Source: Litchfieldia stipae
GTDB lineage: Bacteria; Bacillota; Bacilli; Bacillales; Bacillaceae_L
Length of the DNA stretch: 64,000 bases
Assembly (NCBI RefSeq): GCF_014837155.1
Contig: NZ_JACYHA010000009.1
Coordinates: forward strand, 84,621-148,620
Direction: 5' to 3'
Shown here: positions 27,502-35,342 of the stretch, piece by piece
How positions within the stretch are numbered: the stretch's first letter is position 1
Layout: each line of letters starts with the position of its first letter
Position numbers and translations under genes: made by a program
The notes under the pieces: generated by a model
What the model saw: only the letters and a program-made list of their open reading frames with translations
What the model was told of the DNA's origin: nothing
The model's database searches: none

Positions 27502-28236
27502 CTAAACTAGAACTTTTTGGCTTCCCGCTTTCTTATATCTGTTAATAGTCTCATTTACTTCATTCACTTTTTCCTTTAACCGCTCTATTTCTACGAGATC
27601 GTTCAATGCGTTTTCTTCCATTTCTATCTTTTTCAAACACATGTTTAAATAAATATTGATATAATTAAGTTTCTCTATCATTTCCATTACACCGTACCTT
27701 ACAGAATCAACTCTGGACATACCTGGTATTGTGGTTGACAGATCGTAATAATACAAAAATTCATCTACATTCATACTTCCTTTGGCTTCATTGCACGGGG
27801 AGCAGGCAGGTACACAATTCGAGAAGGATGAAATTCCACCTTGGCTTTTAGGAATAATATGATCAATTGTAGTAGCTTCATCCCCGCAGTAAAAGCAACT
27901 ATTCCCGTATCTTCTAAATACCAGTTTTCGAAACGTTTCTTTATCAAAATATTTACGGATCAACTTAGGATTCACAATATATGCAACCTTCTCGTCTACC
28001 ATTTGAGCTGCCTTTTCATAAGAAACAAAGGAACTATACCTATGACCTTTTGACATCTTCCCCCTCACCTCAATTTGTTCCCCTTTTTCAAGTTCTAGGA
28101 TTTCGATTTGTCTTGCTTTCACCATTTCATTTCTTAACAGCTTACAATTTTTACAATATGACCTCCGTCTTTGTTTATCCTTTTTAGGAAAATCTGTTAT
28201 AGGTAGTTCTTTACCACATATGCTACAAGTCTTCAA
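27502..28236 (-). CDS. HNH endonuclease, first gene of the five-gene operon
   Basis: 244 aa. The N-terminus has a zinc motif, C-S-I-C-G-K and then C-K-N-C. The nuclease core begins at G-N-S-C-F-Y-C-G-D, continues T-T-I-D-H-I-I-P-K-S-Q-G-G (the catalytic D-H) and ends C-S-P-C-N-E-A-K-G-S, a full C-x-x-C...D-H...C-x-x-C...N HNH motif. The C-terminus is helical. It starts with TTG after GGGAGG. Nucleases of this kind are often effectors in phage-defence operons. Confidence 0.85.
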   Translation of the reverse strand: MKTCSICGKELPITDFPKKDKQRRRSYCKNCKLLRNEMVKARQIEILELEKGEQIEVRGKMSKGHRYSSFVSYEKAAQMVDEKVAYIVNPKLIRKYFDKETFRKLVFRRYGNSCFYCGDEATTIDHIIPKSQGGISSFSNCVPACSPCNEAKGSMNVDEFLYYYDLSTTIPGMSRVDSVRYGVMEMIEKLNYINIYLNMCLKKIEMEENALNDLVEIERLKEKVNEVNETINRYKKAGSQKVLV

Positions 28237-28280
28237 AATCCTCTACCTCCCTTTTCCAGTGACTATTGGCAATGGTAATT

Positions 28281-28323
28281 AAAAAAGCCCGCACTTCCCT
28301 ATTAAAAGAATGCGAGCTTTTTT
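28281..28323. terminator. Bidirectional terminator upstream of the five-gene operon
   Basis: AAAAAAGCCCGCA and TGCGAGCTTTTTT form a G/C stem with T-runs both ways, closing the transcript of the gene at 28,373. Confidence 0.75.
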
Positions 28324-28372
28324 AGTGTTATGAAATTATTTTGAATAACAAATTTTAGATTCATGTTTTTTC

Positions 28373-28918
28373 CTACTTTCCTAGTTCCGCCTTAATTTCT
28401 GAACAAGCATTCAGGAATTCAGCATTTATTCTTAATGCAAAGAATTGATCTTTACTATCATAATTTCCCGTATCTGTATTTAAACAATTTCCTGTTTCAC
28501 AGCCAGGAAAAAGAGAAGAAATTATCAGAGGGCTTCCACCTTCGCCTCTTATTTTAATTTGAATCATAGAAAGGCCATATAAAATATGGCGAATCTCTTC
28601 ATAAGTCATTTTCACTAACTTTGAAAACTCCTCCAAAATTACATATAGTTCTGTTTCATATACATACTCTGGATCTAATAACAAATCAAACAAGACATCA
28701 TTAAATAATCTTTCTTCTTTTTTGCTTACATAACTACATTTTGCTTCAAAGGATTTTCCCTTTTCTGAAAGCTGTTTTGTGTTATTTTGTATATATCTTT
28801 CTATACATTTTCGAAAGAGACCTAGACCTCCTTTAAAAGGCAAAAGTTCCCTAGGCTCAATAGTTACCGTATTTTTAAATAAATCACTTAAAGTATCTTC
28901 AAATGATTTTTCATTCAT
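28373..28918 (-). CDS. Hypothetical protein, 181 aa
   Basis: No family recognised. Helical and soluble, with a C-E-T-G-N-C pair near residue 143 in the C-terminal third. The ATG follows AGGAGAGGAAG. It is separated from the next operon by a terminator, so it is probably a single-gene unit. Confidence 0.6.
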   Translation of the reverse strand: MNEKSFEDTLSDLFKNTVTIEPRELLPFKGGLGLFRKCIERYIQNNTKQLSEKGKSFEAKCSYVSKKEERLFNDVLFDLLLDPEYVYETELYVILEEFSKLVKMTYEEIRHILYGLSMIQIKIRGEGGSPLIISSLFPGCETGNCLNTDTGNYDSKDQFFALRINAEFLNACSEIKAELGK

Positions 28919-29506
28919 TGACTTCCTCTCCTAACACGATTGCATAAATGTTTTCAAATCAAACATACTTGGTCATGCAAAAAACAAAAGAAAAATCTTT
29001 ACATTTCTTTTGAAAATACATTGACTTTAGTCAAAGGTAATGGTATATTATTAATTTACACAAATTCAAAATAACACATTTTTGTAGTTTAGCCAATAAG
29101 AAATTGAAAAAGAACATTGTAGGAAATTTTCTTGACCACACATCCTTGAGGATGACTCGATGGGTAAAAAGAAAACTACCAGTCTATTCTAAGGAATACT
29201 CAACACTTTTCATTACTGGAAAAAGTGTTGACACTTCAATTTAAAAACTTTGATTTACCAAGGGTTGAACATTGAAGAAGTGTTAACATTTCATGCAAAT
29301 TTCATTGTATTTTATCTGTCGAGTGTTAACACAATAACAATCACCATCTCAGAAGAGAATCAACATGGTGTCACAAGAGAAATCCTTCTAATTCACTTAC
29401 TTTCTCTGATAAAAATCGTCAAACAAAAAGAGATTAAAAATTGAATAGAAAAAAAGAAAAGGAACGAAATCCTTTCAGAATCCGCTCCTGTCTTATCTCT
29501 AGTATG
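28919..29506. other. Non-coding region with a strong promoter and AGTGTTAACA repeats
   Basis: No credible gene. A plus-strand promoter (TTGACT, 17 nt, TATATT at 29,021-29,049) has its -35 inside the palindrome TTGACTTTAGTCAA. Downstream come a 10-bp hairpin (29,201-29,230), AGTGTTRACA motifs and the palindrome GTGTTAACAC (29,323). A small RNA or an operator cluster is possible. The right end holds the terminator of the next minus-strand gene. Confidence 0.5.
29447..29489 (-). terminator. Terminator after the gene at 29,507
   Basis: Minus-strand hairpin AGGAGCGGATTC / GGATTTCGTTCCT followed by TTTTCTTTTTTT. Confidence 0.65.
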
Positions 29507-29869
29507 TTATAACTCCTTGAATCTCCCACCTTCATACAAGTATTGCCCTTCAGCAACAACAAAAACTTTTCCTGAATCCCTTTCATCACACCATTTTTGC
29601 TCTATTAGATCATGAATAGAAGCTAGTTCATAATCATACCCAATCATTTCATTTTCTTCACCAAATAAGTCCCCGTTATCATACAGGTAAACATATTCAG
29701 TACGTAACGCTATTCCTTCTTTCTCCAAAAATTCATTTTCAAATTCCAGTACCATTTCAACGAGCAATTTAGATACTGCAAAATCAGGAAATTCTTGGTG
29801 AATTCTTTTCAAGATAAAGTCCTCTACCTCTTCCATATTGATTATCGGTGCATTCATTTTGTTATTCAT
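29507..29869 (-). CDS. Hypothetical acidic protein, 120 aa, divergent from the first HTH paralogue
   Basis: No family recognised. It starts with M-N-N-K-M-N; this ATG lies eight bases after AGGAGG, better than one two codons upstream. It is acidic and soluble, with a Y-V-Y-L-Y-D-N-G-D-L-F strand in the middle. Its promoter carries the island operator. The divergent gene encodes a likely regulator, as in the similar pair at 33,639/34,293. Confidence 0.6.
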   Translation of the reverse strand: MNNKMNAPIINMEEVEDFILKRIHQEFPDFAVSKLLVEMVLEFENEFLEKEGIALRTEYVYLYDNGDLFGEENEMIGYDYELASIHDLIEQKWCDERDSGKVFVVAEGQYLYEGGRFKEL

Positions 29870-30041
29870 TTTCATTTCCTCCTACGGATAGTGTTTTTAG
29901 TCTCTTAGCTGTTGTTCATCATTAGTGGTATCACCTTGGTATATCCACAGTACGTTCCCCTAATCCCAATGTTTTCTTCCCCTTCAATTCATTGCTTTTC
30001 TCACCTTTCTTGAATTCACTATTGCGTTGCTTTATGATTCT

Positions 30042-30086
30042 ATTGTATATAGGCAATGGAATATAAAGGTTGCCCAGCAAGTCACA
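30042..30086 (-). promoter_or_regulatory. Island operator/promoter, copy 2
   Basis: TATACAAT on the minus strand, 19 nt, then TGTGACTTGCTGGGCAAC. It lies between divergent genes, so the site could serve both the 29,507 gene and the HTH paralogue. Confidence 0.65.
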
Positions 30087-30115
30087 TATAGAACTTTTTT
30101 GGGAGGAAGATAGAA

Positions 30116-30661
30116 ATGAGCAATAATCTTGATCCAGAATTGAAAGAGGAATTGGACTTGTTTATAGAAAATAATGTAATAGCTTCAAGAGTAAAATCCC
30201 TTAATATAATAAAAAAAGCAGGAGTTTCGCATGAACCAACAACCTCTTTTGGACACGCCTTCGGAAATTTTGATTTTACAGCAGATTTAGACGCAAGGAT
30301 AAACAAGGTGAAAAGCACCCAAACATTAGGTGAATATATCGAAGAACTTTATCAGAAAAAGCGAAAAGATGATCCTAATGTACTGAGAAAGGCTGGAATT
30401 GATAGAGCATATAAATATAAAGTTGTTAATAACCGAATCCATCCAACGAAATCAAAATTATTATGCTTTGCTATTGCTTTTGAATTAGACCTGGATGGAA
30501 CAGAAAAACTATTGAACAAGGCAGGATACACTCTTACAGAAGAAAATAATGTTTTCGATTCCATTATTGGTTATTTCATAGAGAAGGGTTATTATTTCGG
30601 TGCAGATATTGATATTTGCTTAGAGGAATACGGTCAACCTACAATCTTCTCAGTTGCTTGA
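30116..30661 (+). CDS. HTH-like putative regulator, paralogue 1, 181 aa
   Basis: The C-terminal two thirds match a domain common in Firmicutes: V-K-S-T-Q-T-L-G-E-Y, then A-G-I-D-R-A-Y-K-Y-K-V, K-S-K-L-L-C-F-A-I-A-F-E-L-D-L (HTH helices), L-L-N-K-A-G-Y-T-L, I-I-G-Y-F-I-E and G-Q-P-T-I-F-S-V-A at the end. It is clearly paralogous to the gene at 34,293. GGGAGGAAG precedes the ATG. Position beside the shared operator suggests it controls it. Confidence 0.7.
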   Translation: MSNNLDPELKEELDLFIENNVIASRVKSLNIIKKAGVSHEPTTSFGHAFGNFDFTADLDARINKVKSTQTLGEYIEELYQKKRKDDPNVLRKAGIDRAYKYKVVNNRIHPTKSKLLCFAIAFELDLDGTEKLLNKAGYTLTEENNVFDSIIGYFIEKGYYFGADIDICLEEYGQPTIFSVA

Positions 30662-30767
30662 AAAACAGAAGAAAGGTTTTGCGGAGAGGGAAGAAATCTC
30701 TCAAACATCACTTCCCTCTATCATCGAAATTAAAGTTATTGCTTTACAATTGCTATAAGGTTATTTC

Positions 30768-30887
30768 ATAGTGTACTTGAAACGGACTTAATATGGACTT
30801 TATAGGTTTTATCAAACTAAAATCATCTGTAATTTACTCTAATTTTTAGCGTAGTGTACCTGGAACAGACTTTATTCAGACTTTATA
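30768..30887. repeat. Pair of 37-bp direct repeats
   Basis: Units at 30,768-30,804 and 30,851-30,887 both read TAGTGTAC..G.AAC.GACTT with a common GACTTTATA end, about 78 percent alike by eye, 83 bp apart. Confidence 0.65.
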
Positions 30888-31066
30888 AATACTTTTAATA
30901 AACTATTTCCCTGTTATGATTGAAACCAAGCAGAAATATGACTAAATGACCCCGGAAAAATTACATGATAATGAAACAATAATTCATTGGGTTTATAAAG
31001 TGAGGAAAACAACAGAATAGAATATAGTGGCTGGAGAGGATTTATAGAACTATCTGTGGAACATCG

Positions 31067-31096
31067 AAAAAGACTAGATCAATTTTGACCCAGTCT
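31067..31096 (-). terminator. Terminator hairpin of a worn end module
   Basis: Minus strand AGACTGGGTC...GATCTAGTCT followed by TTTTTC. Similar to the hairpins at 35.1, 49.5 and 53.9 kb. Confidence 0.6.
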
Positions 31097-31172
31097 AATT
31101 ATTTCTTTTTCAATATTAATTGAGACCCGGACAGTACCATTGACGTATTACCAAACACTTTTTCTATATTGT

Positions 31173-32099
31173 TTAAGCATTTTTAAAGTGATCCAAACAA
31201 TACTCACAAAAAGATGCTCCATCTTCTTGTCTATAAACAATCATTCCATTGCATCTTGGTCCATCACATGTTGTTATTTCATCTTGGGTTGGTTTGATCC
31301 CGCAGGTTAAACAGATGAATTGATACCCATCTAAACAAATAAACGTCTCCATTCCACAATCAGGGCACTCATGTAAAGGATTCTCCCCACCATCTTTTTC
31401 ATAACTATATGTATCAACAAAGTCTTCGATATACCCTTCCGTAAATGAAGAAATATTCTCATTACAAAAATGACAAAACGCATCGGTTTCATCGTTAAAT
31501 TCAACCGCTTCTTGGTAACATACCGGACATTTCAATACGATGTCTATTTGACCCAATCTTTCTTGCAATAACAACATTCTTCCATTTATGTACTCTTCAA
31601 ATTCATTAAGACGTTCAATTATTTGGGTATACCTTTCATCATTAGAATCTACTAATCCCTCTTCAACCATTTCAGCTTTTAAAAAAGGAATAAAATGAGT
31701 TAAGATACTAACAATCCTTGATTTCAATACATCGGGTGTAACTACAAAGTGATAGTGCTCAATTTTATTTCTCTCTTTTCGAAGTAATTCCAATTCCTCA
31801 TTTAATCGGTTATCAAGATTTATTTCTGCTATATTTTTTAGCCTTTGAATCAGGGTTTCATAATTTACACTAACAAAGTCACCCGAAATCAATTTTGCCT
31901 TCTTTGCATGTTCTATTTTTTGAAAGATAAGTGACCAATGTTCTTGAAAAAGTAATTCCTTTAATAGCAATTGTATTCCTGCATGTAGATTAATTATTGA
32001 GTATTTTAAATTCCCATCGTTATCTTCGATTGTATCAAGTGATTTTAAAAGAAAGTCTAAGCCGTTATCAATCATGTTTAATTTAACCTTTTTAGTCAT
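31173..32099 (-). CDS. HEPN-like protein with zinc ribbons, 308 aa
   Basis: The N-terminal 140 residues are helical and end in L-R-K-E-R-N-K-I-E-H-Y-H, containing R-N-x-x-x-H (Arg, four residues, His), the catalytic signature of HEPN ribonucleases. Residues 190-305 hold three Cys-pair clusters: C-P-V-C...C-H-F-C, C-P-D-C...C-L-T-C, and C-D-G-P-R-C...C-E-Y-C. It is probably an RNA- or nucleic-acid-acting protein. It follows the second HEPN-like gene by 35 bp, forming an operon. Confidence 0.65.
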   Translation of the reverse strand: MTKKVKLNMIDNGLDFLLKSLDTIEDNDGNLKYSIINLHAGIQLLLKELLFQEHWSLIFQKIEHAKKAKLISGDFVSVNYETLIQRLKNIAEINLDNRLNEELELLRKERNKIEHYHFVVTPDVLKSRIVSILTHFIPFLKAEMVEEGLVDSNDERYTQIIERLNEFEEYINGRMLLLQERLGQIDIVLKCPVCYQEAVEFNDETDAFCHFCNENISSFTEGYIEDFVDTYSYEKDGGENPLHECPDCGMETFICLDGYQFICLTCGIKPTQDEITTCDGPRCNGMIVYRQEDGASFCEYCLDHFKNA

Positions 32100-32134
32100 G
32101 CCCCATATCCTCTCCCTGAAATTCTATTAAACCA

Positions 32135-32980
32135 CTATTTTGTCGGTATCCGGTGGCACTCATCTAAGTATTTGTGTGCAAACGATATTACCGTTAATAT
32201 GTCTAATGCTTTTGTTTCATCTACCTTCCAATTCACTTTCGGAGTATGAGCAGCAGGATTCCTTACTAAATGAAATATTGCTTCGAGTAACTCTTTGAGA
32301 CCAACAAACTCACTTATTTCATTAGCTGTAGATAAACCATTGAAAAAGATATAGGGGTCATTTTTAGAAAATGCCTTCTGAAATAAAGCTCCTCCATCAG
32401 TTGTCAACCCTGAAATGATTCTAACACGTTCTGCAAGTCCTTTTGCTGATTCAAAAACAGCATCATAATAATCTTTTCTTAAATAATCTTTAATACAATA
32501 TTTTGTAACTTCTTGATGAATCGCCCTATTGTAAAGGTGTTTCTTGAGGCTATTGACACGGCGGTCTACCTCATCTAGTGTCTTTGCCCTTTCCGCTGGA
32601 ATCAACTTGCCTTCATTTGTTATTAATAGACCGGATAACAATAACACTTTATTTAACTCTTCAAATAGAAAATCAAACTTATCACGTTTTTTCTCACTTG
32701 TATAGGATACCGGATCCATAGCTTTTTCTATAAACAAGTAGATGTTTTCAAATGATTGTTTATTATTAATTTCCATAACAAAACAATTATAAAGCCATTT
32801 ACTTTTACTTAAACCGAAAGTATGTATGTATCCTTTGTTTGAACGTCCATCTTCTACTAATTCGACTTTACACTGGTTTAATAAATTAGTAATTTCCGTC
32901 CTGGTAAGACCTTTATTTGTATCAGCAAGTACATCACAAATTGCTTTTAAATGTTGCTCACTTAAAGTTTTTGATACCAA
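32135..32980 (-). CDS. TIGR02391/Ymh-like HEPN-type protein, 281 aa
   Basis: The C-terminal 120 residues match the Ymh/TIGR02391 family: Y-Y-D-A-V-F-E-S-A-K-G-L-A-E-R-V, then G-L-K-E-L-L-E-A-I-F-H-L-V-R-N-P-A-A-H. The last piece is an R-x4-H HEPN motif (R-N-P-A-A-H). The N-terminus may be a winged helix. It starts with TTG after GGGAGGG. Family members are found in defence islands, and the neighbour is also HEPN-like. Confidence 0.8.
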   Translation of the reverse strand: MVSKTLSEQHLKAICDVLADTNKGLTRTEITNLLNQCKVELVEDGRSNKGYIHTFGLSKSKWLYNCFVMEINNKQSFENIYLFIEKAMDPVSYTSEKKRDKFDFLFEELNKVLLLSGLLITNEGKLIPAERAKTLDEVDRRVNSLKKHLYNRAIHQEVTKYCIKDYLRKDYYDAVFESAKGLAERVRIISGLTTDGGALFQKAFSKNDPYIFFNGLSTANEISEFVGLKELLEAIFHLVRNPAAHTPKVNWKVDETKALDILTVISFAHKYLDECHRIPTK

Positions 32981-33250
32981 TCAAAAAACCCTCCCCTGCC
33001 CATATCTACAAAATTTCCTCAATCCCTAGCCTTCCATTAAATTTTACTATATTTTTATATATTATTGACAGACAAACGGATACTGCATTATGGCAGGTAG
33101 CTAATGTGAAACAAAACTAAATACTATTAGCGAGTTCTAAAGAAACAGTATAATGGATCTTTTGTTTCTATCCTGTGAGGAAAACAACAAAAAGATTGGA
33201 GAAAAGTGATGACAGAAGCCTTTTAGGACAATAAGTTAAGGGATATTAAG

Positions 33251-33280
33251 AAAAAAGGACTGAATCCTTAAATTCAGCCC
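33251..33280 (-). terminator. Terminator hairpin of a worn end module
   Basis: Minus strand GGGCTGAATTT...GATTCAGTCC followed by TTTTTT. Same family as the hairpin beside glmS. Confidence 0.6.
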
Positions 33281-33350
33281 ATATAATAAAGGGAAACCTC
33301 ATTATTTTACTTCCTCTTTAATACTTTCGCTAAAATAGTGAAATAATTGG

Positions 33351-33389
33351 ATAAAGGAGCGAAATCTAATTTAATTCGCTCCTTTATTT
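33351..33389 (-). terminator. Terminator of the 34,094-33,400 operon
   Basis: AAAGGAGCGAA and TTCGCTCCTTT arms, 11 bp, perfect. Confidence 0.75.
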
Positions 33390-33399
33390 TAGGCTGTGA

Positions 33400-33636
33400 T
33401 TATTCTTCTAAATACACGGACATCCAATGTCCATCTCTAAAGAAAAATCTGACATTTGCCGTATTGAATCCGTTATTTTCAAGGGTATTCAGAATGTAAT
33501 CCATCAGATCCATGCCATTTACTTTGGCGTTTACATCCCAAACTTCCATTGTAACTTTAGTATTTTCGTGTTCTTCATACCGCTTTACAAAGTCACCCAA
33601 TGACTCAATGACTACTTCTGTTAGACTCTTATTCAT
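33400..33636 (-). CDS. Hypothetical protein, 78 aa
   Basis: No family recognised. A small soluble acidic protein with a helical N-terminus (L-T-E-V-V-I-E-S-L-G-D-F-V) and an aromatic end (V-R-F-F-F-R-D-G-H-W). It starts two bases after the preceding gene's stop, with GGGGCAG upstream, so it belongs to a two-gene operon. Confidence 0.6.
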   Translation of the reverse strand: MNKSLTEVVIESLGDFVKRYEEHENTKVTMEVWDVNAKVNGMDLMDYILNTLENNGFNTANVRFFFRDGHWMSVYLEE

Positions 33637-33638
33637 GT

Positions 33639-34094
33639 TTACTGCCCCTTTTTTATTGAATTTTTGTAATTTGAAAATGGTTTAATACTTTCGTTGGATG
33701 ACAGAAATTCTAGCATTTTGGCATCAGTAAACTTTCTTACCATTTCGTGATCAGCCTTTTTCTCTGGTACAGGTAATGCTGCCATTATTCTTATACAATC
33801 ACTAAAGTTTTCAACATCACCGCCATCTATGACTTCAAAGCAATCACTAACTGCGGGTTTGTATAACTTTTCATAGATAGCCTGGAAGGCCCTTTTATCT
33901 AATTTCTGTTTAAGGTAAAACCTTTCCAGAGGATTAAAGTGAACTATCGTACACTTTGGCCCATCCTTATTCAATTTGATTAAGATTAGATTCCAATCAA
34001 CCAATCTACAGACAAGTATTTTCTTTGGATCCACTGCCCCAATTACACTTTCATAACCTTTACCTATTTTTTTTACAACCATTTGTGAGTTCAT
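33639..34094 (-). CDS. Hypothetical protein, 151 aa, divergent from the second HTH paralogue
   Basis: No family recognised. It has a beta-rich N-terminus (I-L-V-C-R-L-V-D-W-N-L-I-L-I-K) and a charged helical C-terminus. The ATG follows GGAGGAAT. The upstream region contains the island operator, shared with the divergent HTH-like gene. Confidence 0.6.
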   Translation of the reverse strand: MNSQMVVKKIGKGYESVIGAVDPKKILVCRLVDWNLILIKLNKDGPKCTIVHFNPLERFYLKQKLDKRAFQAIYEKLYKPAVSDCFEVIDGGDVENFSDCIRIMAALPVPEKKADHEMVRKFTDAKMLEFLSSNESIKPFSNYKNSIKKGQ

Positions 34095-34222
34095 TTTTTA
34101 TTCCTCCATTGATGTATATTTTTTATACGAAACCAAGAAGACTAACTGCAGCATCTTATTTTCATGCAATTCTTTGCCACCATTTACTTCTTGAATTCAT
34201 ATTTACTTTGTTCTATGGTTCT

Positions 34223-34267
34223 ATTGTATATAGGCAATGGGATTTAAAGGTGACGTGGCAAGTCACA
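34223..34267 (-). promoter_or_regulatory. Island operator/promoter, copy 3
   Basis: TATACAAT, 19 nt, then TGTGACTTGCCACGTCACC. Here the dyad is GTGAC...GTCAC. Same spacing as the other four copies. Confidence 0.65.
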
Positions 34268-34292
34268 TTGAGACTTCTTTGGAGGGATATTT

Positions 34293-34844
34293 ATGAAGGG
34301 ACAATTAGACTCGCATATTAAAGAAGAGCTGAAACTATATATAGAGAATAACGGGCTTAGTAAGGCTATAAATTGCCTAGAACAACGTTTTTTTTCAAAT
34401 GATTCAACAATACTTTACAACCAAGCACCCCCTATGAAAATGCCCCCTAAGAAAGGTATATTTAGAGTTTTAGAACAGAGAGTCCAAAAGGTAAAAAGTA
34501 CCCAAACATTAGGTGAATACGTAGAATCGCTTTTTAAAGAAAAGAAAAAGAATTACCCTATTGACCTTGATAAATTTGGTATTGACCGGTTCTATAAGAA
34601 TAAAGTTATAAAAAATAAAATAAAACCATCAAAACAAAAACTTCTTTGCTTTGCAATAGCATTCCGTTTAGATATAAGAGAAACTCGTGATTTATTACAA
34701 AAGGCAGGATTTACTTTAGCAGAGGAAAACTCCATTTTTGATAATATGATTGGATATTTTATAGAAAATGAAATTTATGATTCCATTAAAATTGATGAAT
34801 TTTTAGTGGAATTTGACCAACCACCCATGTTTTCTGTTGCCTAA
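34293..34844 (+). CDS. HTH-like putative regulator, paralogue 2, 183 aa
   Basis: Paralogue of the gene at 30,116 with the same landmarks: V-K-S-T-Q-T-L-G-E-Y-V-E, F-G-I-D-R-F-Y-K-N-K-V-I, K-Q-K-L-L-C-F-A-I-A-F-R-L-D-I, L-L-Q-K-A-G-F-T-L and F-D-Q-P-P-M-F-S-V-A. The N-terminal third differs most. GGAGGG precedes the ATG. As with its twin, the gene is divergent from a small minus-strand gene across an operator. Confidence 0.7.
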   Translation: MKGQLDSHIKEELKLYIENNGLSKAINCLEQRFFSNDSTILYNQAPPMKMPPKKGIFRVLEQRVQKVKSTQTLGEYVESLFKEKKKNYPIDLDKFGIDRFYKNKVIKNKIKPSKQKLLCFAIAFRLDIRETRDLLQKAGFTLAEENSIFDNMIGYFIENEIYDSIKIDEFLVEFDQPPMFSVA

Positions 34845-35342
34845 AATACAAAAATGAGATTTTATGATTAAAAATTAAAGAAATCTATTTATAGTCCTTT
34901 CCTCCTTTACACCCCCCTTTGGGTGCATGTATTATTCAACGGGTATCTTCCAAGGGGGAACATAAAGAAAAGAAAATTAGGAGAAAAGAAACAGAATTAT
35001 CCATATTCAACATAGCCTCTTTCCTTTATTTCGTGTCTTTCCGAACTATAAGAAGAATTTGAGCAACAACCGAAACCGCTCCATACCTTACTGGACAAGG
35101 GTTTGAAAGAACATTGAACAAAGAAACAGACTGAAACCCGGTATCGGATTCAGCCTGAGTTTGTATTGATTACTGATTGGTAAAAACTGGTTGAATAGAG
35201 ATTGAATACATAATGGTTTGCCCGCTGCTCTTTCCCGATTCCTTGCTGTTGGGGATCAACTTTTTTCAGTAGATACCGACGATAAAACAGGGAAACATAA
35301 AAAAATAGAAAAGAAGCAGAGATAACCCTGCTCCTCATTTCA
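34845..35342. other. Non-coding region with right-end-like repeat
   Basis: No credible gene. From 35,090 to about 35,300 it matches the element-end repeat beside glmS: GGACAAGGGTTTG, a terminator hairpin (CTGAAACCCGGTATCGGATTCAG), then the phased TTGTATTGAT...GATTG series. The outermost GTTAC boxes are not conserved. Confidence 0.6.
35090..35300 (-). repeat. Tn7-like right-end repeat, degenerate copy
   Basis: Shares the GGACAAGGG box, the CGGATTCAGCC hairpin arm and the TTGTATTGATT block with the copy next to glmS, in the same orientation. Confidence 0.6.

Larger units (their letters stand above)
30662..31172. other. Non-coding region with 37-bp direct repeats and worn element-end module
   Basis: No gene seen. 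It holds two 37-bp direct repeats (30,768 and 30,851), the box TGAGGAAAACAACAGAAT (31,001) and a minus-strand terminator hairpin (31,067-31,096). The box-plus-terminator order is seen again near 33.2 and 52.4 kb. Confidence 0.5.
32981..33399. other. Non-coding region with worn end module and two terminators
   Basis: No gene seen. It contains the box CCTGTGAGGAAAACAACA (33,172), a minus-strand hairpin with T-run (33,251-33,280), and a strong terminator after the gene at 33,400. Confidence 0.5.

Noticed and set aside
29250..29444. 64-aa plus-strand frame behind the strong promoter
   Set aside because: No ribosome-binding site, and it covers the palindromic motifs; a non-coding role is as likely.
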